The notes beneath the pieces are model-generated. The model ran no database searches and was not told the origin of the DNA. It saw only the letters and a list, made by a program, of their open reading frames with translations. Positions 54,648 through 62,628 of a stretch of 64,000 nt of DNA are shown here, one piece after another (the stretch's first letter is position 1; every line of letters begins with the position of its first letter). Origin of the DNA: an uncultured Collinsella sp. (GTDB lineage Bacteria > Actinomycetota > Coriobacteriia > Coriobacteriales > Coriobacteriaceae). The DNA is taken from the NCBI GenBank assembly GCA_900541475.1, contig UQJV01000003.1:23448-87447 (forward strand), in the 5' to 3' direction. The translations under genes and the position numbers were made by a program.

Positions 54648-54692
54648 CAGCAAATCGATAACGACGGCCCATAAGAACTTCAAGAGGAAATC

Positions 54693-56933
54693 GTGGCAAA
54701 GAAGAAGACGAAGAACCAGCCAAAGAAAAAGCAGGTCAACGCCGAGAACGTCATCGGCCTGCACTCCGAGGTCACCGACCAGCCGATCACGCAGACGCTC
54801 GAGGTCAACTACATGCCCTACGCCATGAGCGTCAACGTCTCGCGTGCGTTCCCCGAGATCGACGGCTTTAAGCCCTCGCACCGCAAGCTGCTCTACACCA
54901 TGTACAAGATGGGTCTGCTCAAGGGCGAGCGCCAGAAGAGCGCCAACATCGTGGGCCAGACCATGAAGCTCAATCCGCACGGCGACGCCGCGATCTACGA
55001 GACGATGGTGCGTCTGGCCACCGGCAACGAGGCACTGCTCGCCCCCTTCGTGGAGTCGAAGGGCAACTTTGGCAAGTACTATTCGGGCGACCTGAGCTAC
55101 GCCGCTTCGCGTTACACCGAGGCCAAGCTCTCCCCCATCAGCGCCGAGATCTTCAAGGACATCGACAAGGACCCGGTCGACTTCGTCGACAGCTACGACG
55201 GCGCCATGAAGGAGCCGCGTCTGCTGCCCACCACGTTCCCGAACATCCTTGTCTCGGCCAATAAGGGCATCGGCGTCGCCATGGCGTCTGACATCTGCGG
55301 TTTCAACCTCAACGAGGTCTGCACTGCCACGATGCATTACCTGCAGGATCCCGACTGCGACCTGCTCGAGTACATGCCCATGCCCGACTTCTCGACCGGC
55401 GGCGAGATCATCTACCGCCGCGAGGAGATGGAAAAGATTATCGAGACCGGCCTTGGCAGCTTTCAGATCCGCTCCCGCTGGCGCTGGATTCCCGAAGAGC
55501 GCATCATCGAGGTCTACGAGATCCCCTACACCACCAAGACCGATGTCATCATCGAGCGCATCGTCAAGCTCTCCAAAGAGGGCAAGGTCAAGGAGATCGC
55601 TGACATCCGCGACGAGACCGACCTCTCGGGCCTGCGCATCGCCATCGACCTTAAGCGCGGTGTCGACCCCGACAAGCTCATGGCCAAGCTCTATCGCTCG
55701 ACCACGCTGCAGGATTCGTTCTCGTGCAACTTCAACGTGCTGGTCGATGGTTACCCTCGCGTTATGGGCGTGCGCCAGATCCTGCACGAGTGGGTCAAGT
55801 GGCGTATTGAGTCCACGCGCCGCCGCATTAACTTTGACCTGGGCAAAAAGTCCGAGCGCCTGCACCTGCTGCACGGCCTCGAGGCGATCTTGCTCGACAT
55901 CGACAAGGCCATCGCCATCATCCGCGGCACCAAGCTCGAAGCCGAGGTCGTGCCCAACCTTATGAAGGGTTTCGACATCGACGAGACCCAGGCAGAGTTT
56001 GTCGCCGAGCTTAAGCTCCGCAACATCAACGAGGAATACATCCTCAACCGCACCAAGGACATTGCCAAGCTTGAGGGCGAGATTGCCGAGCTTGAGGAAA
56101 TCCTCTCCAGCGAGGAGAACATCAAGAAGGTCATCAGCGACGAGCTGGCCGCAGTCAACAAGAAATATGTGATGCCGCGCCGCACGGGCAGGATTGAGCC
56201 CCATGAGGTTATCGAGGTGAGCCTGGAGCCCGAGGTCGAGGAATATCCGGTTACCATCATGCTCTCGCGCGATGGCTACCTTAAGAAGATGACGGACCGC
56301 GTACTCAAGAAGGCGACCACGCTCAAGTACAAGGACGGCGACAAACCCTTTATCGAGTTCCCGTCCTCCAACACCCACGAGCTGCTCGTGTTTACCAACA
56401 AGAGCCAGGTGTACAAGTGCAAGGTTGCGGCGTTTGAGGACACCAAGTCGGCCCAGCTGGGCTCGTACCTGCCGACCGATCTTGAGATGGAACCCGACGA
56501 GAATGTCATCTGGGTCATCGACCCCGAGGACTACAAGGCCGACGTGCTGTTTGTCTTTGAGAACGGCCGCGTGGTGCGCGTCGCACTTTCCGGATACGTT
56601 ACCAAGACCAACCGCAAACGTCTCAAGAACGCTATCTACGGTGGCAGCAAGCTGCTGTATGCCCAGGTGCTCAAGGAAGATCGCGACATCGCGCTGGTCT
56701 CGAGCGACTACCGCCTGATGAACTTCAACACGTCGTTGCTCAAGACCAAGACGACCACCAACACGCAGGGCGTCCAGGCCCTTACGGCCAAGAAGGGCCG
56801 CTCGGTCACCACGGTCGGCACGACCGAGGAGATTCTTGGCGCCGGCGTCTCGGCCGAAAAGTTCACCGCGCAGAGCCTTCCCTCTGCCGGTGCCCTCATG
56901 AAGGAAAACGACATGCCGAGCTTGTTTGACTAG
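54693..56933 (+). CDS. parC: Type IIA DNA topoisomerase subunit A (ParC-like)
   Basis: 746 aa DNA-cleaving subunit partnering the upstream ParE. Breakage-reunion domain: YMPYAMSVNVSRAFPEIDGFKPSHRKLLYTMYKM, then the active-site Tyr in AASRYTEAKLSPI and KGIGVAMASDI. A coiled region (KLEGEIAELEEILSSEENIKK) leads into a C-terminal blade domain of about 250 residues. No GyrA-box (QRRGGRG-like) is visible there, favouring decatenation (topoisomerase IV) over supercoiling. The extreme N-terminus is very basic (AKKKTKNQPKKKQ). The start is GTG at 54693 with AAGAGGAAA upstream. A strong terminator follows at 56971. Confidence 0.9.
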   Translation: MAKKKTKNQPKKKQVNAENVIGLHSEVTDQPITQTLEVNYMPYAMSVNVSRAFPEIDGFKPSHRKLLYTMYKMGLLKGERQKSANIVGQTMKLNPHGDAAIYETMVRLATGNEALLAPFVESKGNFGKYYSGDLSYAASRYTEAKLSPISAEIFKDIDKDPVDFVDSYDGAMKEPRLLPTTFPNILVSANKGIGVAMASDICGFNLNEVCTATMHYLQDPDCDLLEYMPMPDFSTGGEIIYRREEMEKIIETGLGSFQIRSRWRWIPEERIIEVYEIPYTTKTDVIIERIVKLSKEGKVKEIADIRDETDLSGLRIAIDLKRGVDPDKLMAKLYRSTTLQDSFSCNFNVLVDGYPRVMGVRQILHEWVKWRIESTRRRINFDLGKKSERLHLLHGLEAILLDIDKAIAIIRGTKLEAEVVPNLMKGFDIDETQAEFVAELKLRNINEEYILNRTKDIAKLEGEIAELEEILSSEENIKKVISDELAAVNKKYVMPRRTGRIEPHEVIEVSLEPEVEEYPVTIMLSRDGYLKKMTDRVLKKATTLKYKDGDKPFIEFPSSNTHELLVFTNKSQVYKCKVAAFEDTKSAQLGSYLPTDLEMEPDENVIWVIDPEDYKADVLFVFENGRVVRVALSGYVTKTNRKRLKNAIYGGSKLLYAQVLKEDRDIALVSSDYRLMNFNTSLLKTKTTTNTQGVQALTAKKGRSVTTVGTTEEILGAGVSAEKFTAQSLPSAGALMKENDMPSLFD

Positions 56934-56970
56934 GTACCACGGCAACGAGATCGTTAGATACTTCGCAAAG

Positions 56971-57019
56971 CGACGAGGCCCGGAACGCAACGGCATTGCG
57001 CCCGGGACTCGTCGTTTTT
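56971..57019 (+). terminator. Terminator of the parE-parC operon
   Basis: Stem CGACGAGGCCCGG (56971-56983) with CCCGGGACTCGTCG (57001-57014), one mismatch or bulge, followed by TTTTT. A second internal hairpin (CGCAACGGCATTGCG) fills the loop. Confidence 0.85.
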
Positions 57020-57030
57020 CTTCTCAACTA

Positions 57031-57079
57031 TTTTTTAACGCAGATAAATTGATTTCTGCTTATTTTTCTGCGTAAAAAA
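57031..57079. repeat. A/T-rich inverted repeat upstream of the second ATPase
   Basis: TTTTTTAACGCAGA (57031-57044) pairs with TCTGCGTAAAAAA (57067-57079) with one extra base, around a 22-base A/T-rich loop. The patch is far lower in G+C than its surroundings and lies just upstream of the GCAAAA repeat array and the ATPase gene. Confidence 0.6.
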
Positions 57080-57119
57080 TGTCAGCGTCACTGCTTCGAT
57101 GCCCATTGGTCAGTCGTTA

Positions 57120-57174
57120 GCAAAACTTGCAAAAGTTAGCAAAAGTTGCAAAAATTAGCAAAACTTGCAAAGGA
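57120..57174. repeat. Six-unit GCAAAA tandem array abutting the ATPase ribosome-binding site
   Basis: Six GCAAA(A) units begin at 57120, 57129, 57139, 57148, 57158 and 57167, spaced alternately 9 and 10 bases, giving a 19-base double period (GCAAAASTT-GCAAAANTTA). The last unit runs straight into GCAAAGGAG, so it overlaps the ribosome-binding site of the ATPase gene (ATG 57181). Protein bound to the array could block translation initiation or transcription. Confidence 0.88.
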
Positions 57175-57180
57175 GCTACC

Positions 57181-58275
57181 ATGGAGTACAGCAAGAACCC
57201 CTTTACCCCAACATTTGGAAGCGTCCCTCCCTTTCTAGCGGGTCGCGAGCATATTCTGCGTGACATCAACCGTGGCTTTATCAACGGCCCGGGAGATCCA
57301 AACCTGTCGACTATTTTTACGGGCGCAAGGGGAACGGGCAAGACGGCGCTTCTCTCGCTCCTTTCAGAAACGGCGCTTGAACACGGCTGGATCGCAGCAA
57401 ATGTCTCCGCCATGCCAGGCATGCTCGAAGATATTATCGAGCGAACCAAAGAAGCCGCAGATAGCTACCTCTCACAGCCTCACGCGCGCATAAACGGCGT
57501 TCAAATTGGTCCAGTGGGCATCGATTGGACATATGCTCAAGAGGCCCAGGGCAACTGGCGCACACGCATGAATGGCATCTTTAAGCAACTCGAAAAACAT
57601 GACATCGGACTTCTCATCACCATCGATGAAGTCACCGTCGATCTCGAAGAAATGCTTCAATTTGCCTCTGTTTACCAGCACTTTGTACGCGAAGGTAAAA
57701 AAGTTGCCCTACTCATGGCAGGACTGCCCTACAAAGTATCGGCGTTGCTGCGTAACGATTCCGTCTCGTTCCTCAGGCGTTCCCAATATCATCAGTTGGG
57801 ACGAATCACTGACGTTGAAATTGCAAACGCATTCCGCAAAACCGTTGAGGCCGGAGGCCGCTCAATCACGCCAGAAGCGCTCGAGGATGCCGTGAAGGCC
57901 GTCGACGGATTCCCCTACATGATGCAGCTCGTCGGATATCGCACATGGGATGTTTCGGAGAACTCGCCCAAAATCAGCGCACCTGATGTCCAGCAGGGTT
58001 CTCTGCTTGCCCGTATGGAGCTGCGCGATCGAATTCTCGAAACGACCTATCGGGAGCTTTCCGATAAAGACATTGAGTTTTTGCTCGCGATGCTGCCCGA
58101 TTCTGGCCCCAGCAGGGTCTCGGAGATAGCCAAACGCATGGGCGTTGCCAGCAACTATGCAAGCCAATATAAACGCCGTCTCCTCGAGGACGGCGTCATC
58201 GGGGAACGTGGACGTGGCCTCGTTGGCTTTGACATCCCCGCGTTCAGGGAGTTCCTGAGCGAGAAAGTCTCCTAG
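57181..58275 (+). CDS. Repeat-associated AAA ATPase with C-terminal winged helix (paralogue of 7080-8198)
   Basis: 364 aa predicted cytoplasmic ATPase: GREHILRDINRGFINGPGDPN lead-in, Walker A FTGARGTGKTALL near residue 50, Walker B LLITIDEVTVD, MAGLPYKVSALL, VSFLRRSQ, and FPYMMQLVGYRTWD. The C-terminal winged helix is SRVSEIAKRMGVASNYASQYKRRLLEDGVIGERGRG. The same motif order and spacing occur in the ATPase at 7080-8198; both begin NPFxPT. The ATG at 57181 is fixed by GGAG in the repeat array; an in-frame TTG at 57127 lies within the repeats. It is monocistronic, with an A/T-rich upstream region. Function unknown. Confidence 0.85.
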   Translation: MEYSKNPFTPTFGSVPPFLAGREHILRDINRGFINGPGDPNLSTIFTGARGTGKTALLSLLSETALEHGWIAANVSAMPGMLEDIIERTKEAADSYLSQPHARINGVQIGPVGIDWTYAQEAQGNWRTRMNGIFKQLEKHDIGLLITIDEVTVDLEEMLQFASVYQHFVREGKKVALLMAGLPYKVSALLRNDSVSFLRRSQYHQLGRITDVEIANAFRKTVEAGGRSITPEALEDAVKAVDGFPYMMQLVGYRTWDVSENSPKISAPDVQQGSLLARMELRDRILETTYRELSDKDIEFLLAMLPDSGPSRVSEIAKRMGVASNYASQYKRRLLEDGVIGERGRGLVGFDIPAFREFLSEKVS

Positions 58276-58383
58276 CACGCGGAGATTGTCCACAAGGGCA
58301 ACGGTGCATGGCAATCAACGATTCACCCGGCAAGGACGGCAAGTACTTCCAATAACGCTGATTGCCATGCGTTCTTCTTGTTC

Positions 58384-58914
58384 TTAGGCGAGCTTGCGAG
58401 CGAGCTCTCGAACCTCTTCCAACTTGGGCGAGGATGCCATGCTGTCGCGCTCGGTCATACCGCTGATGGTGACAATGCCCAGGTCCTCCCACTTGCAGTA
58501 CGCGCAGGTCGACTTGTACATAGCGATCGCCGCATCATAGACGCCCTCGCTGTGGCTATCGAGCAAAAGGGCCGTCTTGGTGAACGGGAAGCCCGTAGCA
58601 CCGAAGGCGTACAGGCGGTCGATGGCGGCCTTCTCCTGCGCGGTGATATCGAACCAGTAGATAGGCGAGGCGAAGACGACCATATCTGCGTCTTTCAGCG
58701 ACTCAATCACGTTGGCCATGTCATCCTTCTGCACGCAAGTGCCCTCGTGGGCGAAGCAATACTGACACCCCAGGCAACCAGCGATTTTCTTGCCGGCAAC
58801 GCGGATGACCTCGACCGTATGGCCGGCCTCGCGCGCGGTCTCGGCAAACGCCTCGACCATGGTGTCGGTATTGGCGCCCTTACGCGGGCTACCACTCAAT
58901 ACAACGATATTCAT
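58384..58914 (-). CDS. Flavodoxin-fold NAD(P)H-dependent FMN reductase
   Basis: 176 aa flavoprotein: IVVLSGSPRKGANTDTMVEAFAE is the FMN-phosphate loop, GCLGCQYCFAHEGTCVQKDDM the Cys motif of the multimeric flavodoxin/Isf-like group, and VFASPIYWFDITAQEKAAIDR the second flavin loop. It is related to but shorter than the flavoprotein at 1656. GGAGAGGG precedes the ATG. It ends the minus-strand side of an accessory redox cluster. The 145 bases to the hydrolase gene suggest a separate transcript. The 108-base gap 58276-58383 holds only a GCATGGCAATCA inverted repeat (58306 and 58362). Confidence 0.88.
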   Translation of the reverse strand: MNIVVLSGSPRKGANTDTMVEAFAETAREAGHTVEVIRVAGKKIAGCLGCQYCFAHEGTCVQKDDMANVIESLKDADMVVFASPIYWFDITAQEKAAIDRLYAFGATGFPFTKTALLLDSHSEGVYDAAIAMYKSTCAYCKWEDLGIVTISGMTERDSMASSPKLEEVRELARKLA

Positions 58915-59059
58915 AGGATTCCCTCTCCTTCATGCTGCAGGCGCGCAGCATGTTTTCTTGTAACCAAAACGAATGGAGTTAATCAATCGTCTCGTTTCAG
59001 CTACTCCCTCTCTTTAGAAGAATCGTTGCTGGAGACTTGGCATTAAATCAAGGCACGCC

Positions 59060-60031
59060 TTATTTCAGATACTCCTCAAAGAATGCCTTCAGCTTTCCAA
59101 ACGGAATGATGTCCATCTGATCGTAAAGGTCGGTATGGCTGGCACCAGGGATAATGAGCAATTCCTTGTTGTCCCCGGTCAGCTTGCCGTACGCGGTTTC
59201 GCTGAAATAACGGGAGTGCGCCTTCTCGCCATGCACCAGCAGTACCGCAGAGCGAATTTCGCTGCTGTATTGCAAAATCGGCATATTCAGGAACGACAGC
59301 GAGGACGTCACATTCCAGCCACCGTTGGAGTTCAGGCTGCGGGGATGGTAGCCTCGCGGAGTTTTGTAGTAGGCGTAATAGTCCGCTACAAACTGCGGCG
59401 CATCCTCCGGTAATGGATCGACCACGCCGCCCACCAGCGCATTGCTGCCGTTTTTATAGTCCTCGGTGCGCTGCGCGTTCAGCGCTTTCCGCTTTTCAAA
59501 GCGTGCCTGCTCGGAATCCTCGGCGTCAAAATAGCCGTTGGCGGTCACACGGGTCATGTCGTACATGGTCATAGCCGCGGTAGCTTTGATACGGGTGTCG
59601 ATGGCCGCCGCATTGACCGCCATGCCGCCCCAACCGCAGATACCGATGATGCCGATACGCTCCGGGTCAACGCTTTCCTGCACAGAGAGGAAATCCACCG
59701 CTGCGCAGAAGTCCTCGGTGTTGATGTCCGGCGATGCTACATAGCGGGGCGTGCCGCCGCTCTCGCCGGTATAGGACGGGTCAAAGGCAATCGCGAAAAA
59801 GCCCAGCTCCGCCATCTTCTGCGCGTACAGACCGGAAGACTGCTCCTTCACAGCGCCAAACGGGCCACTGACGGCGATGGCGGGCAGCTTGCCTTCCGCG
59901 TTCTTAGGCACGTACACGTCGGCAGCCAGCGTGATGCCGTATCGGTTGTGGAAGGTCGCCTTGCTGTGCTCAACCTTGTCGCTTTTGGGGAACACCTTGT
60001 CCCATTCCTGCGTCAGTTTCAACTGCTCCAT
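59060..60031 (-). CDS. Alpha/beta hydrolase with Cys at the nucleophile position
   Basis: 323 aa alpha/beta-hydrolase-fold enzyme (COG1073/dienelactone hydrolase-like). VSGPFGAVKEQSSGLYAQKMAELGFFAIAFDPSYTGESGG covers the oxyanion region. The nucleophile elbow reads GIIGICGWGGMAVNAA, that is G-x-C-x-G, as in dienelactone hydrolases which use Cys. SAVLLVHGEKAHSRYF is the acid strand, and IPGASHTDLYD carries the catalytic His. The substrate is unknown. Its ATG follows 2 bases after the stop of the CMD-cupin gene, so they are coupled. The likely promoter is the MerR-type site at 60960-60990. Confidence 0.87.
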   Translation of the reverse strand: MEQLKLTQEWDKVFPKSDKVEHSKATFHNRYGITLAADVYVPKNAEGKLPAIAVSGPFGAVKEQSSGLYAQKMAELGFFAIAFDPSYTGESGGTPRYVASPDINTEDFCAAVDFLSVQESVDPERIGIIGICGWGGMAVNAAAIDTRIKATAAMTMYDMTRVTANGYFDAEDSEQARFEKRKALNAQRTEDYKNGSNALVGGVVDPLPEDAPQFVADYYAYYKTPRGYHPRSLNSNGGWNVTSSLSFLNMPILQYSSEIRSAVLLVHGEKAHSRYFSETAYGKLTGDNKELLIIPGASHTDLYDQMDIIPFGKLKAFFEEYLK

Positions 60032-60033
60032 GC

Positions 60034-60798
60034 CTAAGCCTCCTTGTCAGCCGCTTTAAGGTATTGCTCGTCGTCCACGGCCTCCAACCACTCGTTGGAG
60101 GCCTCCTCGCCCGGAACCTCCACCGCGAGATGGGAGAACCAGCTGTCAGGCACCGCACCGTGCCAGTGCTTTACGCCCGCGGGAATATTTACTACATCGC
60201 CAGGGCACAGCTCTTGTGCCGGTTTGCCCCATTCCTGGTAAAGCCCTCGACCAGCCACGCAGACGAGGATCTGTCCCCCACCGCTTTTGGCGTGATGTGT
60301 GTGCCAGTTGTTGCGGCAGCCGGGCTCGAACGTAACGTTGTAAATGCCGACCTGTTCGGTGGAAAGGGGCGCGAGATAGCTTTGCCCGATAAAGTACTTC
60401 GCAAATGCGTCGTTGGGGGCACCGATGGGAAAGGCCATCTCGTTTTGATGCTGCGCCTTTGCGTCGGCAGCGTCTTCGTCCGCCCAGACCTCCTTCGCCA
60501 TGCGGAAGGCCGCCCATGCCTTGGGCCATCCCGCGTAAAATGCCGCGTGCGTAAGGATTTCCGCTATCTCCGTCCTGGTCACTCCATTGTTCTTTGCGGA
60601 CATCAGATGATATTGGAACGAAGAGTCCATCAGCCCCTGTGCCATCAAGGCAACCACCGTCACCACGCTGCGGTCTCGAAGGGAAAGCCCGTCTTCTCGG
60701 CTCCACACCTCGCCGAACAGCACATCGTCATTGAGCTGTGCAAATTTGGGGGCAAAGTCCCCCAGGGCATCTCTACCTGCCGTCTGTTTAATTGTCAT
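60034..60798 (-). CDS. Carboxymuconolactone decarboxylase-cupin fusion protein
   Basis: 254 aa two-domain protein. Residues about 10-115 are a CMD/AhpD-like fold (LSLRDRSVVTVVALMAQGLMDSSFQYHLMSAKNNGVTRTEIAEILTHAAFYAGWPKAWAAF); the AhpD CxxC pair is absent, so peroxidase activity is unlikely. Residues 150-235 are a cupin barrel with metal ligands in NNWHTHHAKSGGGQIL and GDVVNIPAGVKHWHG. Such fusions are common beside aldo/keto reductases and flavodoxins in gut bacteria, function undefined. ATG 60798 has AGGAGG upstream; the frame continues to 60897 but crosses the promoter side. Divergent from merR. Confidence 0.88.
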   Translation of the reverse strand: MTIKQTAGRDALGDFAPKFAQLNDDVLFGEVWSREDGLSLRDRSVVTVVALMAQGLMDSSFQYHLMSAKNNGVTRTEIAEILTHAAFYAGWPKAWAAFRMAKEVWADEDAADAKAQHQNEMAFPIGAPNDAFAKYFIGQSYLAPLSTEQVGIYNVTFEPGCRNNWHTHHAKSGGGQILVCVAGRGLYQEWGKPAQELCPGDVVNIPAGVKHWHGAVPDSWFSHLAVEVPGEEASNEWLEAVDDEQYLKAADKEA

Positions 60799-60959
60799 GA
60801 TCGATTTCCTCCTGTCGATGGTATTAGGCACAAATCTGTTTCCGTGCGGCCAAGCTGCCCGCCTAGATTCCCATGTCCATTCGTCGCGCCTGCTCAAGGG
60901 CGGGGTGACCGGCGATTACGGAACACCCCTTGCGCTCCCAATTTATATTGACGAGAATG

Positions 60960-60990
60960 AAGGTAATATCTAAACCTAACTTTAGGTCAA
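60960..60990 (-). promoter_or_regulatory. MerR-type promoter/operator for the CMD-cupin operon
   Basis: On the minus strand TTGACC (60990-60985) and TACCTT (60965-60960) are separated by 19 bases, the overlong spacer that MerR activators require. The spacer contains the palindrome ACCTAA-CT-TTAGGT (60974-60987 in plus coordinates). A MerR gene begins 32 bases away in the other direction. This supports control of the CMD-cupin-hydrolase operon by that regulator. Confidence 0.65.
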
Positions 60991-61021
60991 GGAGTGAATT
61001 CGAGATTTATCCGGAGGGACC

Positions 61022-61462
61022 ATGTACACAATCGGACAGGTAGCGGAGATGTTCAGTCTGCCCGTTTCCACGCTGCGGTATTACGACAAGCAGGGGCTGT
61101 TCCCGGGATTGGAGCGGGCGTCGGGCATTCGCCGATTCGGCGATACGGAACTCGAGGCGCTTCGGGTCATCGAATGCCTGAAGAAGGCTGGGATGGAGAT
61201 CAAAGACATCCGGCTGTTCATGGAATGGTGCGCGGAGGGCCCATCGACATATCCCAAGCGCAAGGCCATGTTCGAGGAGCGGAAGGCCCACATGGAGTCG
61301 GAGATCGCGAAGATGAACCGCGCACTGGACATGTTGAAGTTCAAATGCTGGTACTACGAGCAGGCGATTCAGGATGGCAACGAGGATAGAGTGAAGGCAC
61401 TGATTCCCGACAATTTGCCGGAAGAGATCAAAGATACCTACGATAACGCCCGCGCTCAATAA
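61022..61462 (+). CDS. MerR-family transcriptional regulator
   Basis: 146 aa regulator. The N-terminal winged helix is TIGQVAEMFSLPVSTLRYYDKQGLFPGLERASGIRRFGDTELEALRVIECLKKAGMEIKDIRLFMEW, typical of MerR. A dimerisation coiled coil follows (RKAMFEERKAHMESEIAKMNRALDMLKFKCWYYEQAI). The C-terminal tail lacks the Cys set of metal-sensing MerR proteins. It resembles regulators of aldehyde or electrophile reductase clusters. GGAGGGACC precedes the ATG. It is divergent from the CMD-cupin operon, over a 19-base-spacer promoter. It is convergent with the LysR gene, with 138 bases between. Confidence 0.92.
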   Translation: MYTIGQVAEMFSLPVSTLRYYDKQGLFPGLERASGIRRFGDTELEALRVIECLKKAGMEIKDIRLFMEWCAEGPSTYPKRKAMFEERKAHMESEIAKMNRALDMLKFKCWYYEQAIQDGNEDRVKALIPDNLPEEIKDTYDNARAQ

Positions 61463-61600
61463 TGCCGCCCGATGCTCAAGGGACTTTGCTCTATGGCGAC
61501 GCCGAAACAGCATCAGGCGGTACTCGACGGTATCAAAACGCAAGCTCAGAAGCCAGTTCCCGTTATTCCCATAGGCATAAGCGCATCTGTTCGCGATTGC

Positions 61601-62500
61601 CTATCGATACTCTGCCTCGAGCACGGCAGACACCGCATCGAGGAACTCCCGCACATGGTCTGCGGGCTGCAGCGAATGAAGCAGTCCGTAAGACACGAGA
61701 CAGTTCCAATCGGTAGGGACGGTTTTGAGCATGGGGTGGACGTTGGCCCACAACGGCAACGTCGCAAGCGCGAGGTCCTCGTTCGCGCCGCGATTGAACA
61801 CCTCCGCCCGATATTGCGGGAAGTCTACGAGCGCGATTTGAGGATGATGCAAGAGTATCTCGTCGCGCACGCGGTCGATTTCGGCGTTCCAGCCCCGGCG
61901 TATAAGCATAAGACTGTGATTGTGGAGGTCGTCGAATGTGACAATGTCGCGTTTGGCGAGTTCGTTGTCGACGGGAACGGCGCACCAGAGCGGCTCGCGC
62001 GAAAGCTCGAGGCCCAGGCACCCGCGCTCTTTAAGAAAGGCATCGTCGAAAATCCCCGCCACGATATCCATGTCTTGCCCGAGGTTCGCCAAACCGCGCG
62101 CCGCCGAGGGTGTGTTTTCAAACGTGACCACCTGAAGGCTCATGCCAGGGCAACGTTCCTTCACCTTCGGCCACAGCTTCGTGAGCGGCGTGCTGGGCGT
62201 CATGAGCGACACTCCCACGCGGATGATGCGCTTCTCTCCACGCTCGGCGACGCGGGCGCGTGCGATTGATTCTTGAGAGTACTGCACGATATGGCGGGCG
62301 TCGGCGAGCAGCGACCTGCCTGCTCGCGTAAGCGAAAGCCCCTGATGCGATCGGTGGAACAGCGTAAGGCCTAGCCGCGACTCCAGCAGGTTCATCTGCT
62401 TGATGACGGCCGTGGGCGTGATGAAGGACTCTTGTGCCGCCTTGGAGAAGCTGCCCGCCTCCGCCACGCGGATGAAAGTGTCAAGCTGTGGGTTGTACAT
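61601..62500 (-). CDS. LysR-family regulator divergent from an aldo/keto reductase
   Basis: 299 aa LysR-type protein. The HTH is LDTFIRVAEAGSFSKAAQESFITPTAVIKQMNLLESRLGLTLFHRSHQGLSLT. The effector domain spans about 90-290 (RIIRVGVSLMTPSTPLTKLWPKVKERCPGMSLQVV). ATG 62500 has AGGAGG 5 bases upstream; an in-frame extension to 62515 lacks one. It is divergent from the aldo/keto reductase across 128 bases and likely regulates it. Effector unknown. The DNA-binding helix reads TPTAVIKQM rather than the usual TQSAVSxxI, a variant seen in some gut Actinobacteria and Clostridia. Confidence 0.9.
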   Translation of the reverse strand: MYNPQLDTFIRVAEAGSFSKAAQESFITPTAVIKQMNLLESRLGLTLFHRSHQGLSLTRAGRSLLADARHIVQYSQESIARARVAERGEKRIIRVGVSLMTPSTPLTKLWPKVKERCPGMSLQVVTFENTPSAARGLANLGQDMDIVAGIFDDAFLKERGCLGLELSREPLWCAVPVDNELAKRDIVTFDDLHNHSLMLIRRGWNAEIDRVRDEILLHHPQIALVDFPQYRAEVFNRGANEDLALATLPLWANVHPMLKTVPTDWNCLVSYGLLHSLQPADHVREFLDAVSAVLEAEYR

Positions 62501-62628
62501 CGATCCTCCTGTCACGCATTATGTGCCGTATATACCCCATGGTTATATCCATCATTCCAACGTGAACTTCTCGCACGTCAGTAAACGCCGTAGCCTTGTA
62601 TTCGAAAAGTCACCATAAGGAGGAGACC

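Noticed and set aside
53661..56996. 1111-codon open frame antisense to parE-parC
   Set aside because: Long antisense frames are expected opposite GC-ending codons; the plus-strand frames carry complete topoisomerase motifs.
58306..58373. Small gene in the gap after the second ATPase
   Set aside because: Only a 15-codon ATG frame inside an inverted repeat, with no convincing ribosome-binding site.
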